Below, in pieces: positions 25,703-34,054 of a stretch of 64,000 nt of DNA (positions are counted from its first letter, which is position 1; each line of letters starts with the position of its first letter). The stretch is taken from positions 3,906,001-3,970,000 of the forward strand of contig OZ001190.1 of the NCBI GenBank assembly GCA_963921355.3. The letters are read 5' to 3'. The notes beneath the pieces were generated by a model. It was not told the origin of the DNA, made no database searches, and worked only from the letters and a program-made list of their open reading frames with translations. Both the position numbers and the translations under genes were made by a program. Source of the DNA: CAWUEZ02 sp963921355. Its GTDB lineage: Bacteria; Pseudomonadota; Alphaproteobacteria; Thalassobaculales; Thalassobaculaceae.

Positions 25703-26320
25703 CTACGCCCTCCCCTGGAAGCGCCGCGCCGCCTCGCTCGCACCCGGCAAGAGTTGGTCAAGCGTGCCCTGCCGGTCAGCCGCGACGAGTTCGTTCATCT
25801 CGGCCGCCATGGTGCCCTGATCGAGGGTGCCCTCGCGCTGTGCGACATCGCGGTACATGTCGACGGCTCGCAGGAATGCCCCGTTGATCTGCTCCTGGCT
25901 CAGAGCCGCGATGCCGGCTTCCTTCTGGAGATCCGCAAGCTCCTCGACGATCTCGGCGCCGGCCTGATAGAGCACGTCGGGGCTGATCTGGATACCGTTC
26001 TGCCGCGCGCTGTCGGTCACGCGCTTGGTGATGTTGAACGCGGTGACGGCCAGGCCCTCGATCGGGACACCGTCACCCTGCAGGCCCTTGAGCGTCCCAG
26101 GCATCGAACGCTCGTCGTACATCAGTTTCATCGCGTTGCTGACGATCTGATTGTACTGATCCTGTTCCTCCTCGGAGGCCTGTTCCCCGGCAAGTGCGGG
26201 ATCCCGATCGGCGCCGGTCGACGGCCCGGGCGGAGCCGTAAGGCCCCGCGCTGCTGCGGGCGCCGTGGATCCCGGCCCGGCGGGGGCTGCGACAGTGTCG
26301 GATGTCGTCAAACCACGCAT
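25703..26320 (-). CDS. Virion-associated protein, unknown
   Basis: 205 residues from ATG 26320, with AGGAGG seven bases upstream. A Pro/Ala-rich N-terminus containing RGLT twice (MRGLTTSD and ARGLTAPP), then an all-helical domain (~residues 50-200) with an acidic linker EQASEEEQDQYNQ. Spacing to the next gene is 2 bases. Probably an internal virion protein delivered with the polyvalent protein; no family recognised. Confidence 0.5.
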   Translation of the reverse strand: MRGLTTSDTVAAPAGPGSTAPAAARGLTAPPGPSTGADRDPALAGEQASEEEQDQYNQIVSNAMKLMYDERSMPGTLKGLQGDGVPIEGLAVTAFNITKRVTDSARQNGIQISPDVLYQAGAEIVEELADLQKEAGIAALSQEQINGAFLRAVDMYRDVAQREGTLDQGTMAAEMNELVAADRQGTLDQLLPGASEAARRFQGRA

Positions 26321-26329
26321 GCGCACCTC

Positions 26330-27190
26330 CTATGCCACCGCGACCCGCTCGATCGCGCCGGACTGCGGGTTGTATCGGAAGGTCGTCGGACGACGCCGCG
26401 GATCGTACTTCTCGGCGACGGTCGGGCGATCCGGCCTCGTCGTGCTTGCTCGGGCCGCCGGGGTAGTCAGCGTGAGGCCGCGAGTCGTGCCGTAGTTGCC
26501 GGCATAGCGATCGGCGCGGTTCTCGAGCACCTCCGCCTCATCCTGCGCAGCCAGACCGGCGACCAGACCGCTACCGACGCCCGAGACCACACCGCCGAGG
26601 ACATGACCATTGCGCTCCGCCCAGCCGCCGGCGTCGAAGAAACCCGGAGCGGTAGAGGCCACCTTCGTCGTCGCGGCCGGCGCCGCACCCGCAACCGAAC
26701 CGGTGATTGCCTGCGATCGGGCAATCTCGTCGCCGATATCCGTCATGGGACCCGATGCCCCATTGATCGCGCTGTTGGTCGTTCCCGTGACCGTTGTCGT
26801 CGAATCCTCGAACGCGCCGGCCAGCGGATCTGTCGACCAGCCGAGCGCCCCGGTGACGCCGCCTGTGATGGCACCGCCGGTCGCCCCGTAGAGCGCCCCG
26901 TCGCCTATGTCGTTGCCGGTAATCGCGCTCGCCGCCATCCCAAGCGCAGCACCGTATCCGGCCTGCGTGACCGCTCCGGTGACGATGTTCCCGAGCGAGC
27001 CTGACAGCCCGATGCTCTCGGTCAGGCTCGAGATCGCTCCGCCCCAACCGCCGGCCATGCCAGAGACACCGAATGCAGCGCCGGCCGTGAAGACCACGGC
27101 ACCGGCCGCCAGGGCATAGGGGGCAACCTTCGTCGCGACCTTTCCGACCTTCTTGAAGACCTTCTTGATGCCTTTGGTGACACCGCTCAT
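26330..27190 (-). CDS. Gly/Ala-rich membrane-active virion protein
   Basis: 286 residues from ATG 27190 (GGAGG eight bases upstream). The basic N-terminus GIKKVFKKVGKVATKV precedes an Ala/Gly-zipper region (APYALAAGAVVFTAGAAFGV... GGAITGGVTGALG) resembling phage injection proteins that form a channel through the membrane. A second hydrophobic Gly stretch (HVLGGVVSGVGSGLVAGLAA) and a Pro/Arg tail with RGLT follow. It overlaps the acetyltransferase gene by 4 bases. Injection role inferred from composition and place. Confidence 0.55.
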   Translation of the reverse strand: MSGVTKGIKKVFKKVGKVATKVAPYALAAGAVVFTAGAAFGVSGMAGGWGGAISSLTESIGLSGSLGNIVTGAVTQAGYGAALGMAASAITGNDIGDGALYGATGGAITGGVTGALGWSTDPLAGAFEDSTTTVTGTTNSAINGASGPMTDIGDEIARSQAITGSVAGAAPAATTKVASTAPGFFDAGGWAERNGHVLGGVVSGVGSGLVAGLAAQDEAEVLENRADRYAGNYGTTRGLTLTTPAARASTTRPDRPTVAEKYDPRRRPTTFRYNPQSGAIERVAVA

Positions 27191-27666
27191 TTCGTCCTCC
27201 GAAACATGGACCCGGACCGCTCGAAGCCTTTGCGCTCGTAAAGTCGTTCCGTCGCCTCGTAGGACCCGAACACGTCGGTCACCCCGAGGACGATCTCGTG
27301 CACCGCGTCGATCGAGCCCGCCCATTCGAGGAACGCGTCCAGCAAGGCGATCGCGTCGCGCGGGGTGGTGCCGGCGCCGGGAACGAACATCAGATCGGTG
27401 GCCGAAAGCCGATCGCCGACCACATAGACCCGGTCCAGGATCCCGATGATGAAACCGTCGATCACGCCCGGGAGATGTTCGGACACGGCGACCATGGTCC
27501 CACCGTCCCGCGGGATTCCGTCTTTCATGACGCACTGGCCGATCAGGCGCTTGGCGTAGGTCTCGTCGACTCCGACCCGGCCGACATAGCGGGAGCGGAC
27601 ATAGGCGTTCTGGATCACGCCCATGATCGCCGGCGTGTCGACGGCTTTGGCGCGGCGGACGCTCAT
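27187..27666 (-). CDS. GNAT-family acetyltransferase, phage type
   Basis: 159 residues from ATG 27666, overlapping the previous stop (ATGA). The N-terminus VRRAKAVDTPAIMGVIQNAY, the central strand GVIDGFIIGILDRVYVVGDRLSATDLMF and the final ERLYERKGFERSGSMFRR follow the GNAT fold; acetyl-CoA contacts would lie near residues 90-110. Similar proteins occur within virion operons of podoviruses, where their target is unknown. It sits between two virion genes with coupled translation at both ends, so it is made in the late phase. Confidence 0.7.
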   Translation of the reverse strand: MSVRRAKAVDTPAIMGVIQNAYVRSRYVGRVGVDETYAKRLIGQCVMKDGIPRDGGTMVAVSEHLPGVIDGFIIGILDRVYVVGDRLSATDLMFVPGAGTTPRDAIALLDAFLEWAGSIDAVHEIVLGVTDVFGSYEATERLYERKGFERSGSMFRRTK

Positions 27667-29378
27667 ACGGCCGGACCCGTCGGCGCGCTCCACTCAAGAT
27701 CGACACCGTACATGCCTTCGATCACCGCGATCTGATTTTCCATCATGTTGGCGATGTGGGCGAGGTAGTTGCCCCGCACGTCGGACGGGATGTCCGGGTT
27801 GTTCAGGATCGCCGTGTAGGCTTGGTTGTAGTTGTTCTGCGCGGTCGCCAGCATGGCCGCGATCTTCTCGCGATCCTCGGCGCCGACCTGCATCTCGGCG
27901 ATGGCGATGCGGTTGTTCTCCTGCGTGGCCGAGATCTGCGAACGGGTGTTCGCATCCAGGGTGGCGAGCCACTGCTGGTTCTGGATCTCGGAGTGCTGCA
28001 GGACCCGGCTCTGCCCGAACTCCTGGGCGCTCAGCTCGGAGGTGAACTTCTGTCCCGCATCCTGGCTTCCGATCGGCAGGGCCACGTCGAGCACTGCCGC
28101 CTCGCCGGCCTCGGCCGCCATAGTGCTGTTCGAAAGCCCGCGGGCGTTGGCACTCTGCAGACCGCGGGCGCGGGCCCGCTTCATCAAGGGGCCGTCTGAG
28201 TCGAGGATCTCTTCGAGGTTGTTAGCCACGCTCGACGATGTAACTGACGACGCTGCTTGCTGCACGGGCGGCGGTGGCGGCGGTGGCGGCGGTTGGCGTG
28301 GCGGTGGCGGCGGTGTCGGTTTCGGTTCATCATGAAGACGTCCTGTGACGGGATTGCGAATGACGTCGTAGGCGGTGACCGTTGCCTGCACGGAGTTCCG
28401 GTCGTAGCCCCTTTCGTCGACGGCCGCCCAGAAGCCGCCCTTTCCGTCGAACGCCGACGCGTCGATCCCGTATTTGGCCGACAGATACCGATTCCGAGCC
28501 GGGTTCCTGCCGTAGAACTGCTGCGCCCCGGTTTCGGGATGGATGCTGGCGGTTGACGTGAGGCCTCGCACGCGGGCCGCCGCCGCAGACGGTTGATCGG
28601 TCCGTTCGGCCAGCGCTTTCTTGACCACGTCCGAGGCGTCCGTGAGACCCTCGGTTGAGTTTCCGACGTCGTTTCCGCCATCGCTGCCGCCGAACTCGTC
28701 GCCGCGGTTCGGCTGTCCGGGTCCGGCATAACCGGTACCGTCCACCACATCGAAGCCCTCGGCACGCGCGCGGGCGTTGATCCCGGTGAACGCCTTCTGC
28801 AACTCGGGGAGCATGCCGAAGCGGGTGAACGCCTTCACGACGCTCTCCGCTACGCTCCCGCCCGGATTTGCGCCCTGTGCGTCGTTCTCGCCTGCCTGGG
28901 CGTCATTCTGGCTACCGGTCGCCGCTTCTGCTCCCGACCGGCCGGAGGGGCCTACCGCGCCCGCGTGCTCGCCCTAAGCGTCCGTGTCCGAGTGACCGGC
29001 GTTCTCACCGCTGCCGGGACCGGATCCTGATTCGCCGCCGTCCTGACCTTGTCCGTTCGGGCCGTCGCCCTCGCTGAAGAACTCCTCGAGGCCGGTCAGT
29101 TTGTGGTTCGGCCCGGCGGTGTCGGCGACGATGTAGCGATCCGGGTCGTAGCCGGAGTCGATGAAGATCTGCCGGAGTTCGTCCATGAACTCCGGATGCT
29201 TCGTCTGCAGTTCGACCGGGATGATGATCTCGCCCGGGGCGACGTGCGCGATCTCCTCGTCCTCATACCGGCCGGCCGCTTTCAGGGTCTCGGCCGCGCG
29301 GGCGACATCATTGGCGGGCGGGGACGTGAGACCCCGCGGACGCGGACGCGCCGCGCCGTTGACAGCGCCTGCTTGCAT
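27663..29378 (-). pseudogene. Large virion protein split by an amber codon
   Basis: One open frame from ATG 29378 (caggagg upstream) to TGA 27663, interrupted only by TAG at 28974-28976. Before it: VAPGEIIIPVELQTKHPEFM and a Gly/Ser/Asp-rich stretch. After it the same acidic Gly/Gln style continues with two NDAQ units, so the amber most likely replaced a CAG (Gln) in DAQG. The second part has RGLTSTASIHPETGAQQFYG, a long proline run, RGLQ/RGLS, and a helical C-terminus. GTG 28838 could restart translation and give a 391-residue product. Unknown structural role. Confidence 0.6.
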
Positions 29379-29539
29379 GGCGGCCTCCTGATTGGTCAGA
29401 AATCGCGATGTTGTCGCGGCCGGGAACCGGCCAGGGTGGTCCATCGACGCCGGCGGCACTGGACATAGTCTGGTGCCGTTTTCCTTTGGCGGAAAGCCCG
29501 GGGCAACCCGGACCGAAGCCGAGGCCCGCCCTGGTTCGC

Positions 29540-29635
29540 CGCGTTCGTCGCAACAACGATAAGCTCGCCCTCGAAGCGCTCCCTGACCGGATCGTTGAAC
29601 TGCCGACAGGCCAAGGGTTGCCGATCGACTCTCAA
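29540..29635 (+). pseudogene. Remnant of a TylF-like methyltransferase C-terminus
   Basis: On the plus strand the bases read KLALEALPDRIVELPTGQGL, matching the end of TylF-type methyltransferases (host gene at 4621-5448 ends in AVELPTGQGLLI). Nothing of the catalytic domain is present. The rest of the 29379-29631 gap between two virion genes shows no gene. It is a decayed insertion of host-type DNA. Confidence 0.4.
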
Positions 29636-29997
29636 GAACCGGCCAAATCCCAACGTTGTTGATCTTCGTTCCACTTGTAGTCGTTTCCGTCGCCGGGATA
29701 CTTGACCGGCGGCTCCCACAACTTCAGGGCCTCATTGAAAACGAATGAAGGGTAATCCTTCTCAGGGATAAAGGCGTCTCGCACGGCGTCGTACTCGTCC
29801 CCGACGCCGGCGAACCGGGTTCTCATCGAATCGTTGTAGCTTGTCTGCACCCAGACTCTGCCGCCGAACAGGCGCCGGCAGAAGCTCGCGCCGATCGCCT
29901 CGTTTTCCGCCCCCTGAGGGTCGCGGGTGTCGGCGTCGTCGATCACGACAACCCGAAGGACCTTGTTCTCGTCGTCCAGCTCCGCGAAGTGCGCCAT
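29632..29997 (-). CDS. Conserved small phage protein (cyanophage/T4-like type)
   Basis: 121 residues beginning MAHFAELDDENKVLRVVVIDD, then a segment NDSMRTRFAGVGDEYDAVRDAFIP and ending with EPPVKYPGDGNDYKWNEDQQRWDL. This pattern is a well-known small structural or tail-region protein of marine T4-like phages and pelagiphages; its function is not established. ATG 29997 overlaps the tail-fibre stop by one base (TGATG). Confidence 0.7.
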   Translation of the reverse strand: MAHFAELDDENKVLRVVVIDDADTRDPQGAENEAIGASFCRRLFGGRVWVQTSYNDSMRTRFAGVGDEYDAVRDAFIPEKDYPSFVFNEALKLWEPPVKYPGDGNDYKWNEDQQRWDLAGS

Positions 29998-30312
29998 CAG
30001 AACGTGATGCTCCCCGATGCGTTGAACGTGTAGATGTTGAATGCGCCGTCTCTCGAAACGCTGGGCGATCCGGTCGTCGATATGGCGGTCATTCTGGTCC
30101 GAAGGATCACAACCCCGGACCCGCCCGCTGAACCGGGCTGGTCTTCATGCCCGGGGACGTAGCGAGCGTCGCGATGCAGACGTGGACCGTAATTTCCGCC
30201 GCGGAGGAAGCCTCCGCCCCCACCCCCGCCACCGGTGTTGGCGGCCCCGGGCGTTGAAGCGGCGTATATGTGCTTGTACCCGCGACCGCCCCCACCTCTA
30301 CCGCCGGGTTCG
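29997..30312 (-). pseudogene. Tail-fibre C-terminal fragment
   Basis: About 105 codons ending in TGA. A Gly-rich run (TPGAANTGGGGGGGGFLRGG, then GSAGGSGVVILRTRM) and the ending FNIYTFNASGSITF are typical of phage tail-fibre or adhesin C-termini. The upstream part of the fibre gene is absent: the frame runs into the antisense of a RuvC-like gene at about 30301-30317. It is left over from a deletion that removed the front of the fibre and presumably the head and tail genes beyond. Confidence 0.6.
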
Positions 30313-30556
30313 CCTCGAACGCCAGGAGCTCGACGTCGAAATCCTTGATCTGCCCCGTGAGCCACTTCGTGAACCGCAGATAGAACCGCCCGCGCTCGGG
30401 CCCGGTGCCGTTCCACAGCCCGTAGTCGTAGTGGCGCAGCGCGTCGATCGCGGCCGCTTCGTTGCCGAACAGGGGGGACGGCGGGGGCAGGTACGGCGCG
30501 TCCGACGCCGCCACCGCCCACCCGCACTTGGTCCCGATATCGAGGCAGAGAATCAT
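30313..30556 (-). pseudogene. RuvC-like Holliday junction nuclease, N-terminal fragment
   Basis: ATG 30556 overlaps the previous stop (ATGA). The first ~80 residues show the RNase H-fold start ILCLDIGTKCGWAVA, with the first catalytic Asp, and end with the second acidic strand VELLAFE. The rest of the roughly 170-residue family is missing: the frame runs out of phase into the tail-fibre fragment. It is truncated by the same deletion and unlikely to be active. Confidence 0.7.
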
Positions 30557-31275
30557 CGCGCGGTCACCAGGCCGCCGGGGGCTTTCGCGTCGCCGGCGGA
30601 GGTCTGCCAGCCGTCGCGCCAGGCCCTGTGCCCGTCCGTCCCCGTCGAATGCGGGCAATCCCTCATCGCGGCGCCGGCGTCGTGGGCCTTGCAGCCCTGC
30701 CGGCGGTAGTAGCAGATCGCCCAGGCCCGGTTCTCGGTCGAGCCGGCCGGATAGGGGTTGGCATCGAAGGCTTTCGCGGCGTCCATCGCCGCCGCGCCCG
30801 CGCCCCGCTGCTTCGACAGAAGACCGGATGCGAAAGGATCCGCGCTCTCGATGGTTTCCGCGACGCTCCCGTCCGCCGGCGGGTCTTCCTCGAAGACGTC
30901 GTTGGCCGCCCTGGTCTCGCCGGCATTCACGGTCGACAAGACGTCGACGAAGTTCAGCGTCCGCCCCTTGGCGAGCGACGAGAACAACTGGCGGCGCGCG
31001 TCGCGGACGGCCGCCCCTTCCCGGTCGTCCTCGAAATCGCGCGACTCTTCCTGGCGCCGGTACAGCTTGTAGAACAGACCGAGGTCCTTCAGCGGCACGT
31101 CCAGATCGGCCGCGAGTGTCTTTCAGACCTCCTTGCGGTCGTCCTTCAGGTCCTGGACATGGCGGGCGATCGCGGCGTCGATCTCCTTGTCGAGGCGCAG
31201 CAGTTTCCTGAAACCGTCGACCGTGGCGGCGTCCATGTCCTGGATATTCGAGAGCGGTTGGCGATCGTCGACCAT
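30553..31275 (-). pseudogene. Two-part phage protein (helical N-part, RMF-like end) split by TGA
   Basis: One frame of 241 codons from ATG 31275 (aggagg upstream) to TGA 30553, interrupted by TGA at 31123-31125 between DRKEV and KTLAADLDVPLKDLG. The N-part (LRLDKEIDAAIARHVQDLKDD) resembles DUF2312-like helices, and the C-part (NPYPAGSTENRAWAICYYRRQG) resembles the ribosome-modulation-factor-like tail common in alphaproteobacterial phage proteins. TGG or CGA to TGA is the simplest origin. GTG 31098 could restart. Probably an early gene placed before the RuvC-like gene. Confidence 0.55.
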
Positions 31276-31317
31276 CTGGCCTCCTCCTGGTTCGGCTCGC
31301 GGACTCCCTGAGAAAGG

Positions 31318-31337
31318 GCCGGGGCCGAAGCCCCGGC
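31318..31337 (-). terminator. Hairpin terminator candidate
   Basis: Perfect 8-bp GC stem (31318-31325 with 31330-31337), loop cgaa, followed on the minus strand by ccctttctc. It lies between the lipoprotein gene and the next minus-strand gene. The poly-T tract is weak. The remaining 31338-31540 region shows no gene. Confidence 0.45.
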
Positions 31338-31540
31338 AGAGTCAGGGAGGAAGCACGGCCCCCGGGTTACAAAGGGCCGGCACCCCTTAAGCCCCTGCGG
31401 CCGGACCGTTAGGGGCTGTCGGAGGTTGGTGTCGGGAATGGTGGGGGTGAAGGGTCCCGGACCCGACCGGCCCACGCAGCGAGACCAACCGGATCCGGGA
31501 CAGCGCGCCGCTCGGGACAGGCGGGGACCAGTCGACGCGC

Positions 31541-31976
31541 TATGAGGTGTTGCCGTGCCGGTCGGCGGCTCGACGTTGAAATCGCCGCTCGACGCCATGA
31601 CGCATGTCGGCCCGCGTGGCGCGGTCAGCAGCAGCGTCCAGGTGCCGGACTCCCGGTTCGCGAAGAGCTCGAAGAGGAACCCCCGCGCATCGAGCATGTA
31701 GGTCTCGCGGTGCTCCTCGTAGCGTTGGGCAAGGTGGCCAACCACGCGATCCCGCGGCCCGCTGGCTCGCGGAACCGGCGGCGCTTCAGGCGGTCCGAAA
31801 TTGGGGCGCGGCGGCGCCTCCGGAACGGGTGTCGAAGTGGGTTCCGTCGTCGCACAGGCCGAGAGCAGGAGCAGGCCGATGAGGCCCAAACCCTTGAACA
31901 CCCGGAAGTCGCTCGCCACGTCCGGTCGCGTGGAACGAACTCGACGACCGTTAATCTCTGAGGAACGTGTATTCAT
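31541..31976 (-). CDS. Phage lipoprotein, paralogue of the 11.2-kb secreted protein
   Basis: ATG 31976 (or GTG 31919) leads to a signal with lipobox LLLLSAC-ATTE, a Pro-rich linker, then RDRVVGHLAQRYEEHR, YMLDARGFLFELFANRESGTW and RGPTC, the same blocks as in the protein at 11232-11600. The frame has no stop where the homology ends (about 31541) and stays open, so the 3' end is uncertain and may be frameshifted. A lipoprotein made from a prophage may act in surface exclusion or lysis; nothing decides between them. Confidence 0.55.
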
Positions 31977-31987
31977 CTCAGGCGGCC

Positions 31988-32110
31988 CTACTGCCGGCGC
32001 CTGGACAGCCAGTCCGCGATCACGACGACAACGACGGTTCCGCCAACCCCTGCGAGAAACGAGACAACGAGCTCCGTCCACGACAAAGCAGGGAAGATGC
32101 AGTCGTCCAT
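31988..32110 (-). CDS. 40-residue single-span membrane protein
   Basis: ATG 32110 has GGAG 6-9 bases upstream. MDDCIFPALSWTE is followed by a membrane helix (LVVSFLAGVGGTVVVVVIA) and a basic end DWLSRRRQ. It lies 11 bases before the lipoprotein gene and probably forms a unit with it. Unknown function. Confidence 0.5.
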   Translation of the reverse strand: MDDCIFPALSWTELVVSFLAGVGGTVVVVVIADWLSRRRQ

Positions 32111-32153
32111 TGGCGTCTCCGGCGCTGTCGTCGAAGAAGTGGGAGAGGGCGGA

Positions 32154-32681
32154 ATGGAAAGCGGTGTTAACCCGGGATGGCTCATCGCCGCGGTCAGCGG
32201 CGGCATGCTTCTTATGGCCATCTGGAACCGCGTTTCCGACAACCGCCGACGCAGGGAAGAAGACACCCCGGTATTTGAGGTGGACAGTCTCCGCCTGGAT
32301 CATCAACTGGCGGTCGTTACGATATCTGTCCGGGCTCCTGCTCGTGCCGCCATCCGCATTGCCTGCGTCCGCATGGTGAGACCGCGAGCAGCGAAACTGA
32401 CGCGGCACCGAACCGAAGACCATGAATGGGCGCAGTTCGCTCAAGAAGGCGGACCAAGTCCCAGGATCGAGCCACCGTGCGAGGACCAGAGATCCGCCGA
32501 TGGCAGCATCCGTGTGGAGGCGGGATCGACGACCGTTTTCGACTTCGCGTTCGTATCCACGAAGCCGGTAACCAGTGCGCGAGCAGCCTTCGACCTGGTC
32601 TGGGTGTCGTTGGACGGCCAAACGCGGTTCCGCACCAATAGAACGCGCTTGTTCAGCGGGCCGCCGCGAAGACAGGATTGA
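32154..32681 (+). CDS. Membrane-anchored protein, unknown
   Basis: 175 residues from ATG 32154 (gggagagg upstream). One N-terminal membrane helix (GWLIAAVSGGMLLMAIW), a basic stop-transfer end (NRRRREED), then a soluble beta-rich domain. It diverges from the small membrane protein gene on the other strand and points toward cro. The place next to the immunity genes is typical of lysogenic accessory genes. No family recognised. Confidence 0.45.
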   Translation: MESGVNPGWLIAAVSGGMLLMAIWNRVSDNRRRREEDTPVFEVDSLRLDHQLAVVTISVRAPARAAIRIACVRMVRPRAAKLTRHRTEDHEWAQFAQEGGPSPRIEPPCEDQRSADGSIRVEAGSTTVFDFAFVSTKPVTSARAAFDLVWVSLDGQTRFRTNRTRLFSGPPRRQD

Positions 32682-32761
32682 GGCAACGCGCCCGCTCATC
32701 TCACGCAGCCTCCTCGGTCGCAGCGTCGACGCGAACAACCCCCCTTGTATCGACCGGAAGC

Positions 32762-32783
32762 GCTCGCCACGTGGTGGGGCGTG
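32762..32783. promoter_or_regulatory. 22-bp element downstream of cro, shared by both prophages
   Basis: Matches 63307-63328 at 21 of 22 bases. In both prophages it lies 9-16 bases beyond the stop of the cro-like gene, in the same orientation. On the transcribed strand it contains GCCCCAC-n-ACGTGGC. Candidate RNA-level or antitermination site. Confidence 0.45.
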
Positions 32784-32791
32784 AAGCCCTA

Positions 32792-33082
32792 CTACTCATC
32801 AGGCAGCCTTTCCTTCTCACCGACTGCGCCCACCGACAGCGCCGGTTGTTGCTCCACCGCAACAAGATCGGCGACGGTCAACTCGACGCCTCGTGCGCGT
32901 GCGAATTTTAAAAGGTCGGAGAAATGCCGCTGCGGGATGACACCACCGGTCCCCCCACGAGACCTTGGATAGGTCCAGCGATGCACCCAGGTCTTGTCGA
33001 CCCCGATTCCGCTAGACACCGCCGCAAAGCCGCCAAGCTTGCTGATGACAATGGAAGCCACGTTCTTCATGGCAAGCGACAT
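32792..33082 (-). CDS. Cro-like repressor
   Basis: 96 residues from ATG 33082 (33070 is an alternative). Helix-turn-helix in the first half: SIVISKLGGFAAVSSGIGVD followed by KTWVHRWTYPRSRGG, close to small Cro/CII-type proteins of alphaproteobacterial phages. It diverges from the CI gene across a 95-base region with repeated TTGCGA half-sites. Expected to switch off CI and start the lytic cascade. Confidence 0.75.
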   Translation of the reverse strand: MSLAMKNVASIVISKLGGFAAVSSGIGVDKTWVHRWTYPRSRGGTGGVIPQRHFSDLLKFARARGVELTVADLVAVEQQPALSVGAVGEKERLPDE

Positions 33083-33092
33083 TGCCAGAAAA

Positions 33093-33133
33093 TTGCGATT
33101 ATAGAAATTATTAAATCGCTACAAAATTGCGAT
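33093..33133. promoter_or_regulatory. cI-cro operator region
   Basis: ttgcgattatagaaat (33093-33108) and a second site formed by ATCGC at 33115-33119 and GCGAT at 33129-33133. The first site differs in only one base from ttgcgaatatagaaat at 37535-37550 in front of the early operon, suggesting one repressor for both. The region is AT-rich compared with its surroundings. Confidence 0.6.
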
Positions 33134-33177
33134 CTCCCCAATCTTCAACGTCTTGCGGCTTGGGTATCCTACAGACC

Positions 33178-33840
33178 ATGAAGGGATCGGACATCCTTAA
33201 GGCGCTTACCGAAGCGGACCGAAGCCAGCGCGATCTCGCTCGCCACCTTGGGCTTGAGCCGCCGACCGTCAACAAGATGATTAAAGGTAAACGCCGCATC
33301 ACCTCAGATGAAGCGGATCAAATCCGAATATTCTTCGGCTTAACGGATCGCATTGAGTCAAAAAGCGGTCGAGAATCTGACCGTTTGTTATCGAAGTCCT
33401 TGCATACATCTATACCAGAAGTTGATATGCGCGCGGGGGGTGCCTCTGGTGGAGATTTGCGAGTGTGGCAAGGGGGAACCGGCGACGAAGCCGACGTTAC
33501 AGTAAACTGGTTGGTGCCCTCTTCTTGGGCCGAGTCCATCCCCGCACCCGAAGGGCGAGATTTATACATTTTCCAGGTTGTCGGTAACTCTATGGCGCCC
33601 GACTTTCCGGCCGGGTGTCGTGTTCTGGTGAACGCAGCGGACAGGCAGCCGTCGCCGCCCGGCCCATTCGTCGTCTTCGACGGCCTGTCGTTCGTGATCA
33701 AGCTCGTTAGCCACGAGCCGTTCTCTGATCCGGCTCAGGTTATCCTGTCGTCACGAGACCCGATCTACCCGACGTACACCCGCACTACAGACGAGGCATA
33801 CATTCAAGGTCGAGTCGTCGGCAAGTGGGAGTGGACATAG
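33178..33840 (+). CDS. CI-like repressor (XRE HTH plus S24 peptidase)
   Basis: 220 residues. N-terminal HTH: SQRDLARHLGLEPPTVNKMI. C-terminal LexA/S24 domain: probable Ala-Gly cleavage site in DMRAGGASGG, catalytic Ser in VVGNSMAPDF and the Lys strand FVIKLVS. Such repressors hold the lytic promoters silent and cleave themselves after DNA damage with RecA. ATG 33178 is used; upstream codons fall in the operator region. The gene looks intact, so immunity is probably still maintained although the prophage is defective. Confidence 0.88.
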   Translation: MKGSDILKALTEADRSQRDLARHLGLEPPTVNKMIKGKRRITSDEADQIRIFFGLTDRIESKSGRESDRLLSKSLHTSIPEVDMRAGGASGGDLRVWQGGTGDEADVTVNWLVPSSWAESIPAPEGRDLYIFQVVGNSMAPDFPAGCRVLVNAADRQPSPPGPFVVFDGLSFVIKLVSHEPFSDPAQVILSSRDPIYPTYTRTTDEAYIQGRVVGKWEWT

Positions 33841-33849
33841 CCTCCAGTT

Positions 33850-33980
33850 AATGAGCGCTTCTAGAGCGGTTTCCGATCATTCTAGCTCATAGCCTGCTGC
33901 GGAGAAGAAGTCTCGGCAGTCTTTGGGTGTGACAGTTCGACATTCAGCCGCTCGATCTCCTCGGCCACCTCAGGCTGCAC
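33850..33980 (-). mobile_element. Possible IS630-family 3' remnant
   Basis: On the minus strand a short frame reads CHPKDCRDFFSAAGYELE and stops, the usual ending of IS630-family transposases, followed by the inverted-repeat-like gaaaccgctcta. Only about 20 codons are left. It lies between cI and the three-gene cassette and may mark how that cassette arrived. Rest of 33981-34054: nothing seen. Confidence 0.35.
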
Positions 33981-34054
33981 GGCATACTCGACCGCGCTGA
34001 TGACCACCTCAACGTAGCTGGCCATGACCCACCGCCCGATCATATTGATCATCT

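Noticed and set aside
28260..28312. Short (ggcggt)n-type tandem run, at first sight a minisatellite or CRISPR-like repeat.
   Set aside because: It is a proline-run coding stretch of the virion gene; there are no spacers. No CRISPR array is seen anywhere in the window.
31146..32738. A 530-codon minus-strand frame.
   Set aside because: Only the lipoprotein part is protein-like; the rest is a by-product of GC-rich DNA and overlaps other supported genes.
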